64,000 nt of DNA from Desemzia incerta (GTDB taxonomy: Bacteria > Bacillota > Bacilli > Lactobacillales > Carnobacteriaceae). This document shows, piece by piece, positions 32,750 through 41,409 of this stretch (the first letter of the stretch is position 1; each line of letters opens with the position of its first letter). Location of the stretch: assembly GCF_900115825.1 (NCBI RefSeq), contig NZ_FOXW01000007.1, positions 62,001-126,000 on the forward strand, given 5' to 3'. The notes under the pieces are model-generated. The model was not told the DNA's origin, did not search any database, and saw only the letters and a program-made list of their open reading frames with translations. The position numbers were made by a program, and so were the translations under genes.

Positions 32750-33553
32750 ATGACAAGCTACCGCTATAAAGTGACGTTGCAGTACGATGGAAGCCAGTTC
32801 GTCGGGTTCCAGATCCAGCCAAATGGACGAACTGTCCAAGAGGACATCGAAAAAGCTTTAAAAATTATGACAAAAGGAGAAGAAATCAAGTTGCGCAGTG
32901 CCGGTCGCACGGATTCAGGTGTTCACGCCAAAGCGCAAGTCATCCATTTTGATTACCCAGTCCATTTGCCGCCTGAAAATATGAAACGCGCATTGAACAG
33001 CTTGACGACAGATGAGATTGCTATTTATCAAGTAGAAGTGGTGGATGAAAGCTTCCATGCGCAGTACTCTTCTGCTGGAAAGAAATACCAGTACCGAGTG
33101 GACATCAACGAAGTCATGACTCCGTTTAAACGACTATACGCGCTGCATCACCCGTACAGGATCGATATGGAGGCCTTAGAAGAGGCTTTGGCGGTTATTG
33201 TAGGGAAACATGACTTCACAAGTTTCTGTGCCAGCAACAGCGGCAAAGAAGACAAAGTCCGGACCGTCTATGAAGCGAAAGTCGAACGAGACGAATTGAA
33301 CGGAGAAATCATTTTTACCTTTAGAGGGAACGGCTTTCTATACAATATGGTCCGCATTTTCGTCGGTACTCTATTGCAAATTGCGAACGGCTTGCGTCCT
33401 GCAGATGACATGAAACGGATATTAGAAGCTAAAGACCGCAACCAAGCTGGACCGACTGCCGCAGCTCATGGATTGTATATGATGCAGACATATTATGACA
33501 AACGAGAAGCGACTAAAGGAACGATCTTCGAGCAAACGGAAGATGCTGAATAA
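32750..33553 (+). CDS. truA: tRNA pseudouridine(38-40) synthase
   Basis: TruA, 267 residues, converts U38-U40 in the tRNA anticodon arm to pseudouridine. The catalytic aspartate is in RSAGRTDSGVHAKAQV. ATG 32750 follows TTAGGAGAC. The neighbouring ecf genes and rplM-rpsI match the usual order, although a 588-nt repeat-bearing gap separates it from ecfT. Confidence 0.95.
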   Translation: MTSYRYKVTLQYDGSQFVGFQIQPNGRTVQEDIEKALKIMTKGEEIKLRSAGRTDSGVHAKAQVIHFDYPVHLPPENMKRALNSLTTDEIAIYQVEVVDESFHAQYSSAGKKYQYRVDINEVMTPFKRLYALHHPYRIDMEALEEALAVIVGKHDFTSFCASNSGKEDKVRTVYEAKVERDELNGEIIFTFRGNGFLYNMVRIFVGTLLQIANGLRPADDMKRILEAKDRNQAGPTAAAHGLYMMQTYYDKREATKGTIFEQTEDAE

Positions 33554-33574
33554 AAAGTGAGGTAGGAAATCAAT

Positions 33575-33961
33575 ATGAAATTACTGATATTACTTTTGAC
33601 GTTAGGTTTATTAGCAGGATGCAGTACAGAACAACAAACTGATTCAGAGCAGGATTCTACTGCAATAGTCAGCAGTGAAGACGCAGTAGAAGAAAGTGTT
33701 TCAAAAGAAGAATTGAATGAAGCTGAAGTGATTGATGATCTAACGGAATATCCGGAGACAACGGCAATTCAAGAAACTATCGAACTGACAGAGTTAACTG
33801 GATACATCGTCTCAGATAATCCCGGTACTCGAATCCTCATCTTCACCAATGAAGAGAAACAAGTGTATAAGAGCATTTTGGTTAAAGATGAGAAGCAATT
33901 GAAAGTCATTGATCTGGAACAAAATGAAGTGTTGATTGATGAAACGGTGCCGGCATCTTAA
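33575..33961 (+). CDS. Small acidic lipoprotein, unknown function
   Basis: 128 residues. A lipoprotein signal peptide (MKLLILLLTLGLLAGCST) has a clear lipobox LLAGC, so the mature protein should be anchored to the outer face of the membrane at Cys16. The next about 50 residues are rich in Glu, Asp, Ser and Thr and look disordered. A short folded part with ELTGYIVSDNPGTRILIFTNEEKQ-type beta-strand sequence (about residues 70-125) follows. I do not recognise a family. It starts 21 nt after truA with AGTGAGGTAGG as RBS and may be co-transcribed with it. Confidence 0.72.
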   Translation: MKLLILLLTLGLLAGCSTEQQTDSEQDSTAIVSSEDAVEESVSKEELNEAEVIDDLTEYPETTAIQETIELTELTGYIVSDNPGTRILIFTNEEKQVYKSILVKDEKQLKVIDLEQNEVLIDETVPAS

Positions 33962-34062
33962 AGTAAAAAAGAGCTGAACAGAATCCCGAGTTTTTAAATG
34001 TGAACTAAAAGTAGCAGAGTGAAAAAAACTTGCAGATTTGCCGGATTTTATTTCGCGTTTTA

Positions 34063-34091
34063 TTGACAAAGGATTGAAAAAAAGGTAAGAT
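34063..34091 (+). promoter_or_regulatory. rplM-rpsI promoter
   Basis: TTGACA (34063-34068), 17-nt spacer, TAAGAT (34086-34091). The transcript would begin about 75 nt before rplM. Confidence 0.75.
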
Positions 34092-34102
34092 ATTATATGG
34101 TA

Positions 34103-34149
34103 TTGTTTGCCCCATGATGAGCCCCGGAAACTTATTGTGCATCAAACAA
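34103..34149 (+). promoter_or_regulatory. Candidate L13-type leader before rplM
   Basis: A closing stem TTGTTTG (34103-34109) / CAAACAA (34143-34149) encloses a GC-rich segment with GATGAGCCCCGG and a second possible GATG/CATC pair. Position and size match the L13-binding mRNA leader known in Bacillota, by which L13 represses its own operon. I could not run a covariance-model check. Confidence 0.5.
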
Positions 34150-34174
34150 ACAGAAGAAAATGGAGGAAATTAAC

Positions 34175-34621
34175 GTGCGTACAACTTATATGGCTAAACC
34201 AAGCGAAGTAGAACGTAACTGGTATGTAATAGATGCTACTGATATTCCATTAGGACGTCTATCTACCGTAGTTGCAACTTTCTTACGCGGAAAAAATAAA
34301 CCAACTTTTACTCCTCATGTAGATACAGGGGACTTTGTAATTGTAATCAATGCTGATAAAGTCAAATTAACTGGTAAAAAAGCAACTGACAAAATCTATT
34401 CTCGTAACATCGATGGAAACCCAGGTGGATTGAAACAAATCTCTGCTGGTGACCTACGTGCTAAAGACTCTCGTAAATTAATTGAATTGTCTGTAAAAGG
34501 TATGCTTCCTAAAAACACTTTAGGCCGCAAACAAGGCATGAAATTACACGTTTATGGTGGTTCAGAACACAACCATCAAGCACAACAACCAAAAACTTTA
34601 GACATCACAAACTTAATTTAA
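34175..34621 (+). CDS. rplM: 50S ribosomal protein L13
   Basis: L13, 148 residues, an early 50S assembly protein. It begins [23 protein letters not shown] 34175 is used, with TGGAGG before it; a frame from 34160 includes the RBS itself. First gene of the rplM-rpsI pair. Confidence 0.96.
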   Translation: MRTTYMAKPSEVERNWYVIDATDIPLGRLSTVVATFLRGKNKPTFTPHVDTGDFVIVINADKVKLTGKKATDKIYSRNIDGNPGGLKQISAGDLRAKDSRKLIELSVKGMLPKNTLGRKQGMKLHVYGGSEHNHQAQQPKTLDITNLI

Positions 34622-34634
34622 GGAGGGAATTTCA

Positions 34635-35027
34635 TTGGCACAAGTACAATATAGCGCAACAGGACGTCGTAAAAACTCAACTGCACGTGTACGCCTAGTA
34701 CCAGGTACTGGTAACATCATTTTCAATAACAAAGATATTGCAGAATATCTTCCATACGAAAGTTTACACGTTATCGTAAAACAACCTTTAGAAGTAACTG
34801 AAACTACAGGAAGCTACGATATCTTGATCAACGTTAATGGTGGTGGATACGCTGGACAAGCTGGAGCAGCTCGTCACGGTATCGCACGCGCGTTGTTAGA
34901 AGTTGACCCTTCTTTCCGTTCTCCATTAAAATCAGCTGGTCTATTAACACGTGACCCACGTATGAAAGAACGTAAAAAACCAGGTCTTAAGAAAGCTCGT
35001 AAAGCTAGCCAATTTTCAAAACGTTAA
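34635..35027 (+). CDS. rpsI: 30S ribosomal protein S9
   Basis: S9, 130 residues. Its C-terminal tail ([12 protein letters not shown]) reaches the P-site tRNA. Start TTG 34635 after AGGAGGG, 13 nt beyond rplM. Confidence 0.96.
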   Translation: MAQVQYSATGRRKNSTARVRLVPGTGNIIFNNKDIAEYLPYESLHVIVKQPLEVTETTGSYDILINVNGGGYAGQAGAARHGIARALLEVDPSFRSPLKSAGLLTRDPRMKERKKPGLKKARKASQFSKR

Positions 35028-35046
35028 TTTTACGATATATTTTATC

Positions 35047-35080
35047 AAAGAGAATTGCCTATATGGCAGTTCTCTTTTTT
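35047..35080 (+). terminator. Terminator of rplM-rpsI
   Basis: GAGAATTGCC (35050-35059) pairs with GGCAGTTCTC (35065-35074), one T-G pair, 5-nt loop, then six Ts. Confidence 0.87.
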
Positions 35081-35291
35081 CGTATGCGAAAATTGTCGCT
35101 CTCAATTTGCTTCAGCCGTAAGAACGCAGTGATGTACGGATGTAGTACAAGGCGAGCGGAGGGAGCGTTGCTCAAAACGTTAATTTACTTTATCAATACT
35201 GTAATCAAAGTTATATCAATTAGTCTAAGTGCATTATTATATGGAATAAAAGGATTTAAGGAGATGTAATCGTGACTAAGACCAACACATT

Positions 35292-35327
35292 AAAAAATCA
35301 GGACTAATAACAGAATCAGCCCTGATT
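35292..35327 (-). terminator. Terminator of the serine hydrolase gene (minus strand)
   Basis: On the minus strand AATCAGG (35327-35321) pairs with CCTGATT (35302-35296) and is followed by a T-run. The 200-nt stretch between the rpsI terminator and here contains no supported gene. Confidence 0.7.
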
Positions 35328-35333
35328 GACACT

Positions 35334-36359
35334 CTAGTTATTTACTATTAAACGCTCTACTTCCTTAAGCATCTCATAAGCACCTTCTGAATGATTGGAG
35401 CAAACAATGATGGTAAGATCTTGATCTGGATAATAAACAGCACGATAATTCACTCCTGGATCATAGCCCATTTGTATATATTTTACGACACCCTGTTCAT
35501 TTGATTCCATATACCCGCCGTAACCGTAAAAGATGTCTTCTACAACGTTTTCTTGAGGAGTCAATAATAGGCGAGTCATGTCTTCTGATAACAATTTCCC
35601 ATTCATTAAAGCTTCCCAAAATATCCCCATATCAGTTGCTGTAACATAAGCACCACCATCAGGCCCGCCTTTGGCAGGTAGAGAATAAATATTTGATTTC
35701 CACGTACCATCAGGTTTTTCTATATACCCGATTGAAGTGCTCTCAGGCAGTTCGTCCATTGAAAAGTATCCTGAACCAATCATGCCAACTGTTTGGAAGA
35801 TATTTTGTTCGATATAGTCAGTAAAATTCATCCCACTGACAGACTCAATAACAAGTCCTAAAATAATAAAGCCTGTATTATTGTATTCAAAAGGACTTCC
35901 TACTTTGTCCTGCATTTTTTCATATTGGAACATGGGCAAAAAGTCTTCAACACAACGAATACGATACATTGGCACGTTTTCCCAGAGCATTTCGTAATCA
36001 TCCATTTCATCTTCGTCAAAATAATCTGGCACACCAGAAGTATGCATTAGTAAATGATGGATGGTGATGTCTTTATCAAAATGCGGGAAATCAATATCCA
36101 AACAATCCATGATTTTCGTGTCAAATGTGAGCTTGCCTTCTTCCACCAACTTGCAAATCGCAATAGACGTAAAAATCTTGCTGCCAGATGCAATCGAAAA
36201 ACGAGTGTGAGGTTGATTTGCAATTTTATCGGAGCGGTTTGCATAGCCAAATCCCTCTGTACTGATGGTTTTACCACTTTTACGAACGTGAATGCTTCCA
36301 GAGAATTGAAGTTCCTGTTGTTTTTCGAACAGATTAGTTCTGTTGATTTGATGATCCAT
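35334..36359 (-). CDS. Serine hydrolase, beta-lactamase/penicillin-binding-like fold
   Basis: 341 residues, class C beta-lactamase family (PF00144 type). The nucleophile motif SxxK is in SIASGSKIFTS, the tyrosine motif YxN in FEYNNTGFI, and a late G-rich strand lies in GYDPGVNYRAVYYP. No signal peptide is seen, so it is probably cytoplasmic and more likely an esterase or peptidase-like hydrolase than an antibiotic-resistance enzyme. ATG at 36359 follows CAGGGGGAAT. It is transcribed alone and ends in its own terminator. Substrate unknown. Confidence 0.8.
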   Translation of the reverse strand: MDHQINRTNLFEKQQELQFSGSIHVRKSGKTISTEGFGYANRSDKIANQPHTRFSIASGSKIFTSIAICKLVEEGKLTFDTKIMDCLDIDFPHFDKDITIHHLLMHTSGVPDYFDEDEMDDYEMLWENVPMYRIRCVEDFLPMFQYEKMQDKVGSPFEYNNTGFIILGLVIESVSGMNFTDYIEQNIFQTVGMIGSGYFSMDELPESTSIGYIEKPDGTWKSNIYSLPAKGGPDGGAYVTATDMGIFWEALMNGKLLSEDMTRLLLTPQENVVEDIFYGYGGYMESNEQGVVKYIQMGYDPGVNYRAVYYPDQDLTIIVCSNHSEGAYEMLKEVERLIVNN

Positions 36360-36522
36360 TTTTTATTCCCCCTGAATGTGTTTTTTTGCAAAAAATCAGC
36401 TGCATGTTAAAACACATTCTAGGACCTTCTTCACATTTGATAACGAATCATATTCATCTCCTCCTTTATTATTTTGAGCATAGCATTTAGATGGAACTCT
36501 TTCAAAAATAAGCCATTGGTTT

Positions 36523-37350
36523 TCAGTCTCTTACCACTGGATTGTTTTCGTAACTGACCCAGTCACTGTAGCCTCCTGGATATAACCTCGGTTTTAATCC
36601 AGCTTCTTCCATAAATAACACATTTACTGTCCCGGTTATTCCAGATCCGCAGTGAACGATAATATCTTCATATTCTTCCAGAGACTTGAACTTTTCGTTT
36701 ATCTTTTGGTTGTCTGCTATAGTACCTTCATTAACCAACTCCATCCAAGGATAGTTTAAAGCACTAGGAATGTGTCCAGGCAATCTATCTAAGGGTTCCA
36801 CTTGTCCAGAATACCGTTCGTACGCTCTGGAATCGATTATGGCTGTTTGCTCTAAGTCAACAGCAGTCTTTACTTCAGAAAATTCTGCAATCATGGATTC
36901 ATTTAAATTCAAGCTTAAAGTCCCAGAAGATTGCGGTTCTACAATATCAGTAGTCATTTCTAACCCATTATCGACCCATTGTTTTATACCGCCTTCTAAT
37001 AAAAACACTTTAGCTTTGCCAGCATATTTTAACAACCACCACAATCTGCCTGCCATTGCCAGTTTCCCATCATCATAAATGATAACTGTGGAAGAATCAG
37101 AAATACCCAGCTGCATCATTTCCTTAATAAATACTTCCATATCTGGTAAAGGATGCCGACCACCGTGCTCGCTGACTTTTCCAGTCATAGTATCTTCTAA
37201 AGAGACGAATTGAGCTCTTTTGAGGTGTCCTTTTTTATATTGATGATATCCGGCTTTTGGATCATTTAATTCTGCTCGGGCATCAAGTATGATTAAATTG
37301 TCATTTGAATAATTCTCTAATAACCATGTTTGTGTAACGAAATTTTTCAT
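36523..37350 (-). CDS. Two-domain sulfurtransferase (rhodanese family)
   Basis: 275 residues, tandem rhodanese domains. The N-terminal domain is inactive, as usual (DGKLAMAGRLWWLLK in place of a cysteine loop). The C-terminal active loop is HCGSGITGTVNV. CGSG-type loops are typical of 3-mercaptopyruvate sulfurtransferases, and thiosulfate sulfurtransferases have a different loop (CRxG/K). It moves sulfur from 3-mercaptopyruvate to an acceptor. ATG at 37350 follows CAGGAGG. It lies downstream of, and in the same direction as, the YeiH-type exporter gene but about 500 nt away. Confidence 0.85.
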   Translation of the reverse strand: MKNFVTQTWLLENYSNDNLIILDARAELNDPKAGYHQYKKGHLKRAQFVSLEDTMTGKVSEHGGRHPLPDMEVFIKEMMQLGISDSSTVIIYDDGKLAMAGRLWWLLKYAGKAKVFLLEGGIKQWVDNGLEMTTDIVEPQSSGTLSLNLNESMIAEFSEVKTAVDLEQTAIIDSRAYERYSGQVEPLDRLPGHIPSALNYPWMELVNEGTIADNQKINEKFKSLEEYEDIIVHCGSGITGTVNVLFMEEAGLKPRLYPGGYSDWVSYENNPVVRD

Positions 37351-37451
37351 AAAATCCTCCTGAATGAACGATGTATTTAGAATAATAGATATGTAAGATA
37401 TTTTAACGCTTAAAACTATAGAGAAAAGATGTCCTGAGAATGCAAACTATT

Positions 37452-37790
37452 TTGTTACTTCATGCTTTATTATGTCTGATTCAATGAAGAATGTAAAATT
37501 ACATATTGAAATATTAAAAAAATAATTTATTTGGATATTTTGATGGGGTTTAGTTGATATCAAAAAGAGAATAGTTTCATTCTGTTTTTTTTATGCCTAA
37601 AAATGATTGAGTATACTTTTAAAATAAGAATACTTAGGAAAAGCAGTTCCCTCAAATGTACTGACGGGTCTTTTAAGGTAATCAGTCCTGAAAAACAATT
37701 GTATTATTATGTTAATTAGCTCTGTTATTTCATTCGCTGAGAGTGTTTAGTTTCACATCAATAGGGTGGTAAAAAAAGTGAATTCAAAAG
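37452..37790 (+). pseudogene. Decayed copy of a promoter-leader-small-gene unit
   Basis: This otherwise gene-free stretch matches 48692-48925. Shared parts, in order, are a -35 (TTGTTA, 37452-37457), 17-nt spacer, -10 (TCTGAT, 37475-37480), GAAGAATGTAAA just after it, a late leader block (CTGAGAGTGTTTAG, then CATCAATAGGGTGG) and the start of a coding sequence (GTGAATTCAAAAGAAAGAG). The intact copy continues for 42 codons. This one stops after about 16 codons, because it runs into the palindromic terminator at 37795. The -10 is also weaker here. Confidence 0.65.
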
Positions 37791-37794
37791 AAAG

Positions 37795-37820
37795 AGCAGC
37801 GGCTGATATCAGTCGCTGCT
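37795..37820. terminator. 26-nt near-perfect palindromic terminator
   Basis: AGCAGCGGCTGAT / ATCAGTCGCTGCT is palindromic except for one G-T position. On the minus strand it lies 24 nt after the YeiH-type gene stop and is followed by CTTTCTTTT. On the plus strand TATTTTG follows, so weak bidirectional action is possible. Confidence 0.75.
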
Positions 37821-37844
37821 TATTTTGAATTATTGTTACCTAAA

Positions 37845-38882
37845 CTAGAACAGCCAAAAAATCAAACCAATTGCTAGAATAATTTGGAAGCAGCCGATCA
37901 GTAAGCCATATAACATGGTACGAGGCCCTTCTTTCAAGATATCAGAGAACTTGACCTGAAGACCAATTGCAGCTAAAGCAGTAATCTCAAATTGATTACT
38001 GATGACTTCGGAACTGTGAATCACGAAAGAAGGTAAGGGTAGAAAACTTCTAAGCAAGAATAAAATGAAAAATCCTACAATAAACCAGGGAATAGTCAAT
38101 AGGTTTGTATTTTTTTTCAAATCAGCAGATGTGGAATCAACTGCTGATTTAGAAAATAGCGGTTCTTCCTCTTTAGTGTTTAGTTTACTGAAGGATAAGG
38201 CTACTCCGATGATAAGGAGTACTCTCATAAGTTTGAATACTATAGACAGATTAGTGACGTCCATACTCACCAATTTAGCTGAAGCAACGACTTGTCCTAT
38301 GGATTGGATCGTACCTCCAATCAAAGCTGATGTTTGAACGACTTCGTTGTGGTACAGAACAGAAGCGAGAATAGGCAGTGAGACCATCAATATGGTTCCT
38401 GTTACATTAACTATAGTGATGGACATGGCTTTATCTTTCTTATCGGCACCAATTATCGGAGAGACAGTACCAATAGCAGAAGAGCCGCAGACTGCATTGC
38501 CGGCACCCATCAACAAAGACATTTTTTTATTGAACTTCATAGTTCGACCGATCCAATAAGCGAATAAAATCGTCAAAACCATTTGAAGAATAACAAAAAT
38601 AAATCCAGTAAAACCAACTTGCTTGATGATTTGAAAATCTAAGATTATTCCATTTAACACGATCGACCATTCTAAGAGGGATTTTTCAGAAAATTTAGTT
38701 CCTCTTTTAAAATAAGGCTTGTTTAAAAAAGTATTTCCCAACAAAATTCCTAAAAAAATTGCGATCAGTGCTGCTCCTAAATTTGGCAGAAGGGCAGATA
38801 GATATTGGCTGATTAATGAGATCAAAACACTGATTAGAAGACCGGGTAAAATAGTATAGCTTCTTTTGAACTTTGCGCGCAT
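37845..38882 (-). CDS. Putative sulfate/anion exporter, YeiH family (UPF0324)
   Basis: Polytopic membrane protein, 345 residues, with about ten hydrophobic segments. The family signature is GAGNAVCGSSAIGTVSPII, followed by a paired repeat-like half. YeiH-family proteins are annotated as putative sulfate exporters and are often divergent from a LysR regulator, as here. The nearby sulfurtransferase gene fits a link with sulfur metabolism, but the transported ion is not shown by the sequence. ATG 38882 after AGGAGG. Confidence 0.85.
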   Translation of the reverse strand: MRAKFKRSYTILPGLLISVLISLISQYLSALLPNLGAALIAIFLGILLGNTFLNKPYFKRGTKFSEKSLLEWSIVLNGIILDFQIIKQVGFTGFIFVILQMVLTILFAYWIGRTMKFNKKMSLLMGAGNAVCGSSAIGTVSPIIGADKKDKAMSITIVNVTGTILMVSLPILASVLYHNEVVQTSALIGGTIQSIGQVVASAKLVSMDVTNLSIVFKLMRVLLIIGVALSFSKLNTKEEEPLFSKSAVDSTSADLKKNTNLLTIPWFIVGFFILFLLRSFLPLPSFVIHSSEVISNQFEITALAAIGLQVKFSDILKEGPRTMLYGLLIGCFQIILAIGLIFWLF

Positions 38883-38941
38883 GTTAAACCTCCTCCAAAT
38901 ATTTATAGTATTATGGTATACCGAAGATTGTATAAAATAAA

Positions 38942-38956
38942 ATAATCATTTATTAT
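38942..38956. promoter_or_regulatory. Candidate LysR-type operator
   Basis: ATAAT-N5-ATTAT (38942-38956) has the T-N11-A form bound by LysR regulators and lies in the 111-nt divergent gap. The gap is very AT-rich, so such motifs can occur by chance. Confidence 0.4.
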
Positions 38957-38993
38957 ATATTTATAAGAAATTGTTATTGAGGAGTGGCATTAG

Positions 38994-39878
38994 ATGTTAG
39001 ATTACCGGTACCAAACGTTCCTTACTTTGACAGAAGAAATGAATTACACGACCACAGCCAAAAGATTGCACATTACCCAACCGGCTGTCACCCAGCATAT
39101 TCAGTCTTTGCAACAGGAGTTAGGGGTTGAACTGATTCATTATGAAAAGAGACAATTATCATTAACGGCTAAGGGAAAGCAGCTGCAAAAAGATCTTTAT
39201 TTGCTCCAAAGAGAGATCGCTAAGGTGGAAGAGCAACTAACTTCTACTGTAGAGCACAATACCCTTGTATTTGGAGCTTCCTTGACAATTGGGGAATACA
39301 TGATGCCTGGACTCATTGAGTCGTATTTGAACCAGTATCCAGCGCATGATATCTCGATGGTAACGGACAATACCCAACACTTGATTGAATTGATGGAACA
39401 TGGAAAAATTGATTTTGCGTTCGTAGAAGGAGAATTCAATCAGTCTGTATTTGAATTCCAGAAAATTGGTGAAGAACCGTTTATCGCTGTTTGTTCAGAA
39501 AAAAGTTCTTTATGGAAACAAGAACAGAGCATTAACGACTTATTTTCTACACCTCTTCTAGTCCGTGAAGAAGGATCGGGATCACGGCTGATTTTCGAAA
39601 CAGCCATAAAAAGTAAAGGGATCCACTTAGACAGCTTTTCGAAAGTTATGATGATTGGGAGCATTGGTGCAACTAAAAAATTGGTCGAAAAAAATTTAGG
39701 GATCAGTTTTATTTATCAGAGGGCTGTTGAAGCGGAACTCAACAAAGGAATATTGAAAAAGATACCTCTAAGTGATTTTAATGTAATTCATCCGTTTTAT
39801 TTGATTTATCTAAAAAGAATCCAAGTGAGAGGGATGGAGACGATGAAGAACTTTTTAAAAGTCGCAGAATCAAACTAA
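38994..39878 (+). CDS. LysR-family transcriptional regulator
   Basis: 294 residues. The N-terminal winged helix is YQTFLTLTEEMNYTTTAKRL with HITQPAVTQHIQSLQQELGV as the recognition region; a periplasmic-binding-protein-like effector domain follows from about residue 90. It is CysB/YeiE-like in layout. ATG 38994 follows GAGGAGTGG. Divergent from the exporter gene, it probably controls that gene and itself. Confidence 0.9.
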   Translation: MLDYRYQTFLTLTEEMNYTTTAKRLHITQPAVTQHIQSLQQELGVELIHYEKRQLSLTAKGKQLQKDLYLLQREIAKVEEQLTSTVEHNTLVFGASLTIGEYMMPGLIESYLNQYPAHDISMVTDNTQHLIELMEHGKIDFAFVEGEFNQSVFEFQKIGEEPFIAVCSEKSSLWKQEQSINDLFSTPLLVREEGSGSRLIFETAIKSKGIHLDSFSKVMMIGSIGATKKLVEKNLGISFIYQRAVEAELNKGILKKIPLSDFNVIHPFYLIYLKRIQVRGMETMKNFLKVAESN

Positions 39879-40181
39879 ATAGGCCTAATGTACAAGGCAT
39901 GTTAAGTTTAACCGCTTTTTTGATTCTAAGCAGCAGAGTTGAAAAAATTCAGGTCTTAACAACTCTATGATCAAAGAGCATGAAATCAATCCAATAGGGA
40001 GTGGGAGTGATGTAGATGTCAAAAGCTATATACATTATTCCTTTAATTCTGATTTAGGAAGCAAACACTTATGAAAGAACTAGATTTGTATAAAAATGGC
40101 TTTCCAGAATCGCGGTAATTAAATTAATTGCTATAATTCAGGTTAGATATTTATGGAATCCAACGTTTTGCGCCATTTCTT
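39879..40181 (+). other. Gene-poor gap after the LysR gene
   Basis: No supported gene. A 35-codon frame at 39967-40074 lacks an RBS and resembles nothing I know. GAGTTG (39937-39942) and CAACTC (39959-39964) can pair, without a T-tract. Confidence 0.4.
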
Positions 40182-40306
40182 TGGTATAATAATTAAGATG
40201 ATTTTTTATGGGAACAGACAGAGACAATAGAGTCAACTCGTAAAAGAAAAAGTATGTCGAAAAGAATACACAGACTTAAAATGAAGAAGCCTGTGTATTT
40301 CTTTTT
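40182..40306 (+). ncRNA. Candidate small RNA or terminated leader
   Basis: An extended -10 (TGGTATAAT, 40182-40190) with a poor -35 is followed by about 70 nt of leader and a strong intrinsic terminator. AAAGAATACACAG (40261-40273) pairs with CTGTGTATTTCTTT from 40291 (one bulged T) and ends in TTTTT (about 40306). The predicted transcript of roughly 110 nt contains no convincing reading frame. It ends 109 nt before the SPFH gene, so it could be a free small RNA or an attenuated leader of that gene. Confidence 0.45.
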
Positions 40307-40414
40307 GTGCATTGCAGTAAATAGTTACACGGGGTGGTTTGTTGTAAGAAAGTAAGGAAAAGTATTCGTTATTAAGAAAATTGTTTAGTTGAAAAAAGAA
40401 AAGAGGACATAGAA

Positions 40415-41245
40415 TTGAACGAAAAGATATACGATAAGAACAGCATCAAAAAAATCAAAGGGTTAATGATTGGTCTTTTAGTCATCATCCTATTGGTAGG
40501 CGGATTTTTAGTGTTTTTTGAAAAGATTGAAAATGGTTATGTTGGGGTTCGTTATTCCATGAATGGCGGGGTAAGAGATCAAACGCTAAGCCAAGGGGTT
40601 AAATTTGTCGGCTTGGACAAAGTAACTCAGTACCCTATTCGATTACAGACAGTTAAAGCAGAGAAATTGAACTTGGCTACAGAAGATGGAAAAGCTACTC
40701 ATGTATCAATTACATATGCTTATAAGGTAGATTCGAAAAAAGTTTCTGATGTGTTTAAAGAATTCGGGAGCATCAGCGTAGAAGATATTGAAGCAAACTG
40801 GTTGAAGGCTCAATTGCTGAAATCATCGCGTAGTGTCGTTGCCAGATATAGCTTGTTGGATGTGACGGGATCGAAATCGACAGAAGTTCAGCAATCGATT
40901 TTAGAAGATTTCACTAAAGCTGTTGAACCAAAAGGATTCTTAGTAGAAGACGTGGCTTTTGGAGTTCCGGATGTTGATGCGGAAACGCAAAAATCGATTG
41001 ATGAGATCATCAAAGCGGGTCAAGAAAAAGAAAAAGCTATCTTAGAAGCTGATACAGCCAAAACAAAAGCGGACAGTTTAGCTTACCAAAAAGTAAAAGC
41101 AGCAGAAGCAGAGGCGGAAGCCAATAAAAAATTATCTGAATCCATTTCTGAAGAATTGATCAAATTAAAAGAAGTAGAAGCTCGCTTGGAACATGGTTGG
41201 GTTGAAGTACAAACGGGTCAAGCAATTGTAGATACTAACGAGTAG
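40415..41245 (+). CDS. SPFH/band 7 domain membrane protein
   Basis: 276 residues. A short basic N-terminus is followed by one membrane segment (residues about 17-36, LMIGLLVIILLVGG). Next is an SPFH (prohibitin/stomatin-like) domain, then an Ala/Glu/Lys-rich coiled coil (about 200-255). Such proteins form membrane-bound oligomeric scaffolds. TTG 40415 follows AAAGAGGACAT. Nine nt after its stop begins a 39-residue membrane peptide gene, so the two may form a small operon. The exact role is unknown. Confidence 0.8.
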   Translation: MNEKIYDKNSIKKIKGLMIGLLVIILLVGGFLVFFEKIENGYVGVRYSMNGGVRDQTLSQGVKFVGLDKVTQYPIRLQTVKAEKLNLATEDGKATHVSITYAYKVDSKKVSDVFKEFGSISVEDIEANWLKAQLLKSSRSVVARYSLLDVTGSKSTEVQQSILEDFTKAVEPKGFLVEDVAFGVPDVDAETQKSIDEIIKAGQEKEKAILEADTAKTKADSLAYQKVKAAEAEAEANKKLSESISEELIKLKEVEARLEHGWVEVQTGQAIVDTNE

Positions 41246-41253
41246 GTGATAAA

Positions 41254-41373
41254 ATGGTTTTCTTCTTAGCGAAGTTTATTTTTGCAACGATATTGGTCGT
41301 TTTTATAGGGAGTTTATTGTCTGTGCTTTTTAAAATAGATAATAAGTCTGAAGATGATGATTTGAACTTTTAA
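41254..41373 (+). CDS. Small single-pass membrane protein (39 aa)
   Basis: Too short for usual gene calling. ATG 41254 with GAGTAGGTGAT as RBS, overlapping the end of the SPFH gene region. Residues 1-27 are hydrophobic (MVFFLAKFIFATILVVFIG and on); the tail is charged, with KIDNKSEDDDLNF. A single helix with an acidic cytoplasmic or external tail is expected. The tight spacing suggests co-translation with, and perhaps binding to, the SPFH protein. No family recognised. Confidence 0.65.
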   Translation: MVFFLAKFIFATILVVFIGSLLSVLFKIDNKSEDDDLNF

Positions 41374-41409
41374 GGATTTGTTGGAAAAATAAGAATTGAG
41401 ATTGTTGAG

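Noticed and set aside
35063-35269. 68-codon frame after rpsI
   Set aside because: It begins inside the rpsI terminator stem and shows no protein-like features. An 11-nt match (ACGGCTGAAGC) between this region, inverted, and 32363 is too short to claim a repeat.
37720-37790. T-box-like motif (AGGGTGG) before the decayed small gene
   Set aside because: The sequence aligns with the RBS region of the 42-residue protein gene and lacks the T-box stem order and terminator/antiterminator pair.
39967-40074. 35-codon frame in the gap after the LysR gene
   Set aside because: No RBS, no recognisable family, and the gap otherwise looks non-coding.
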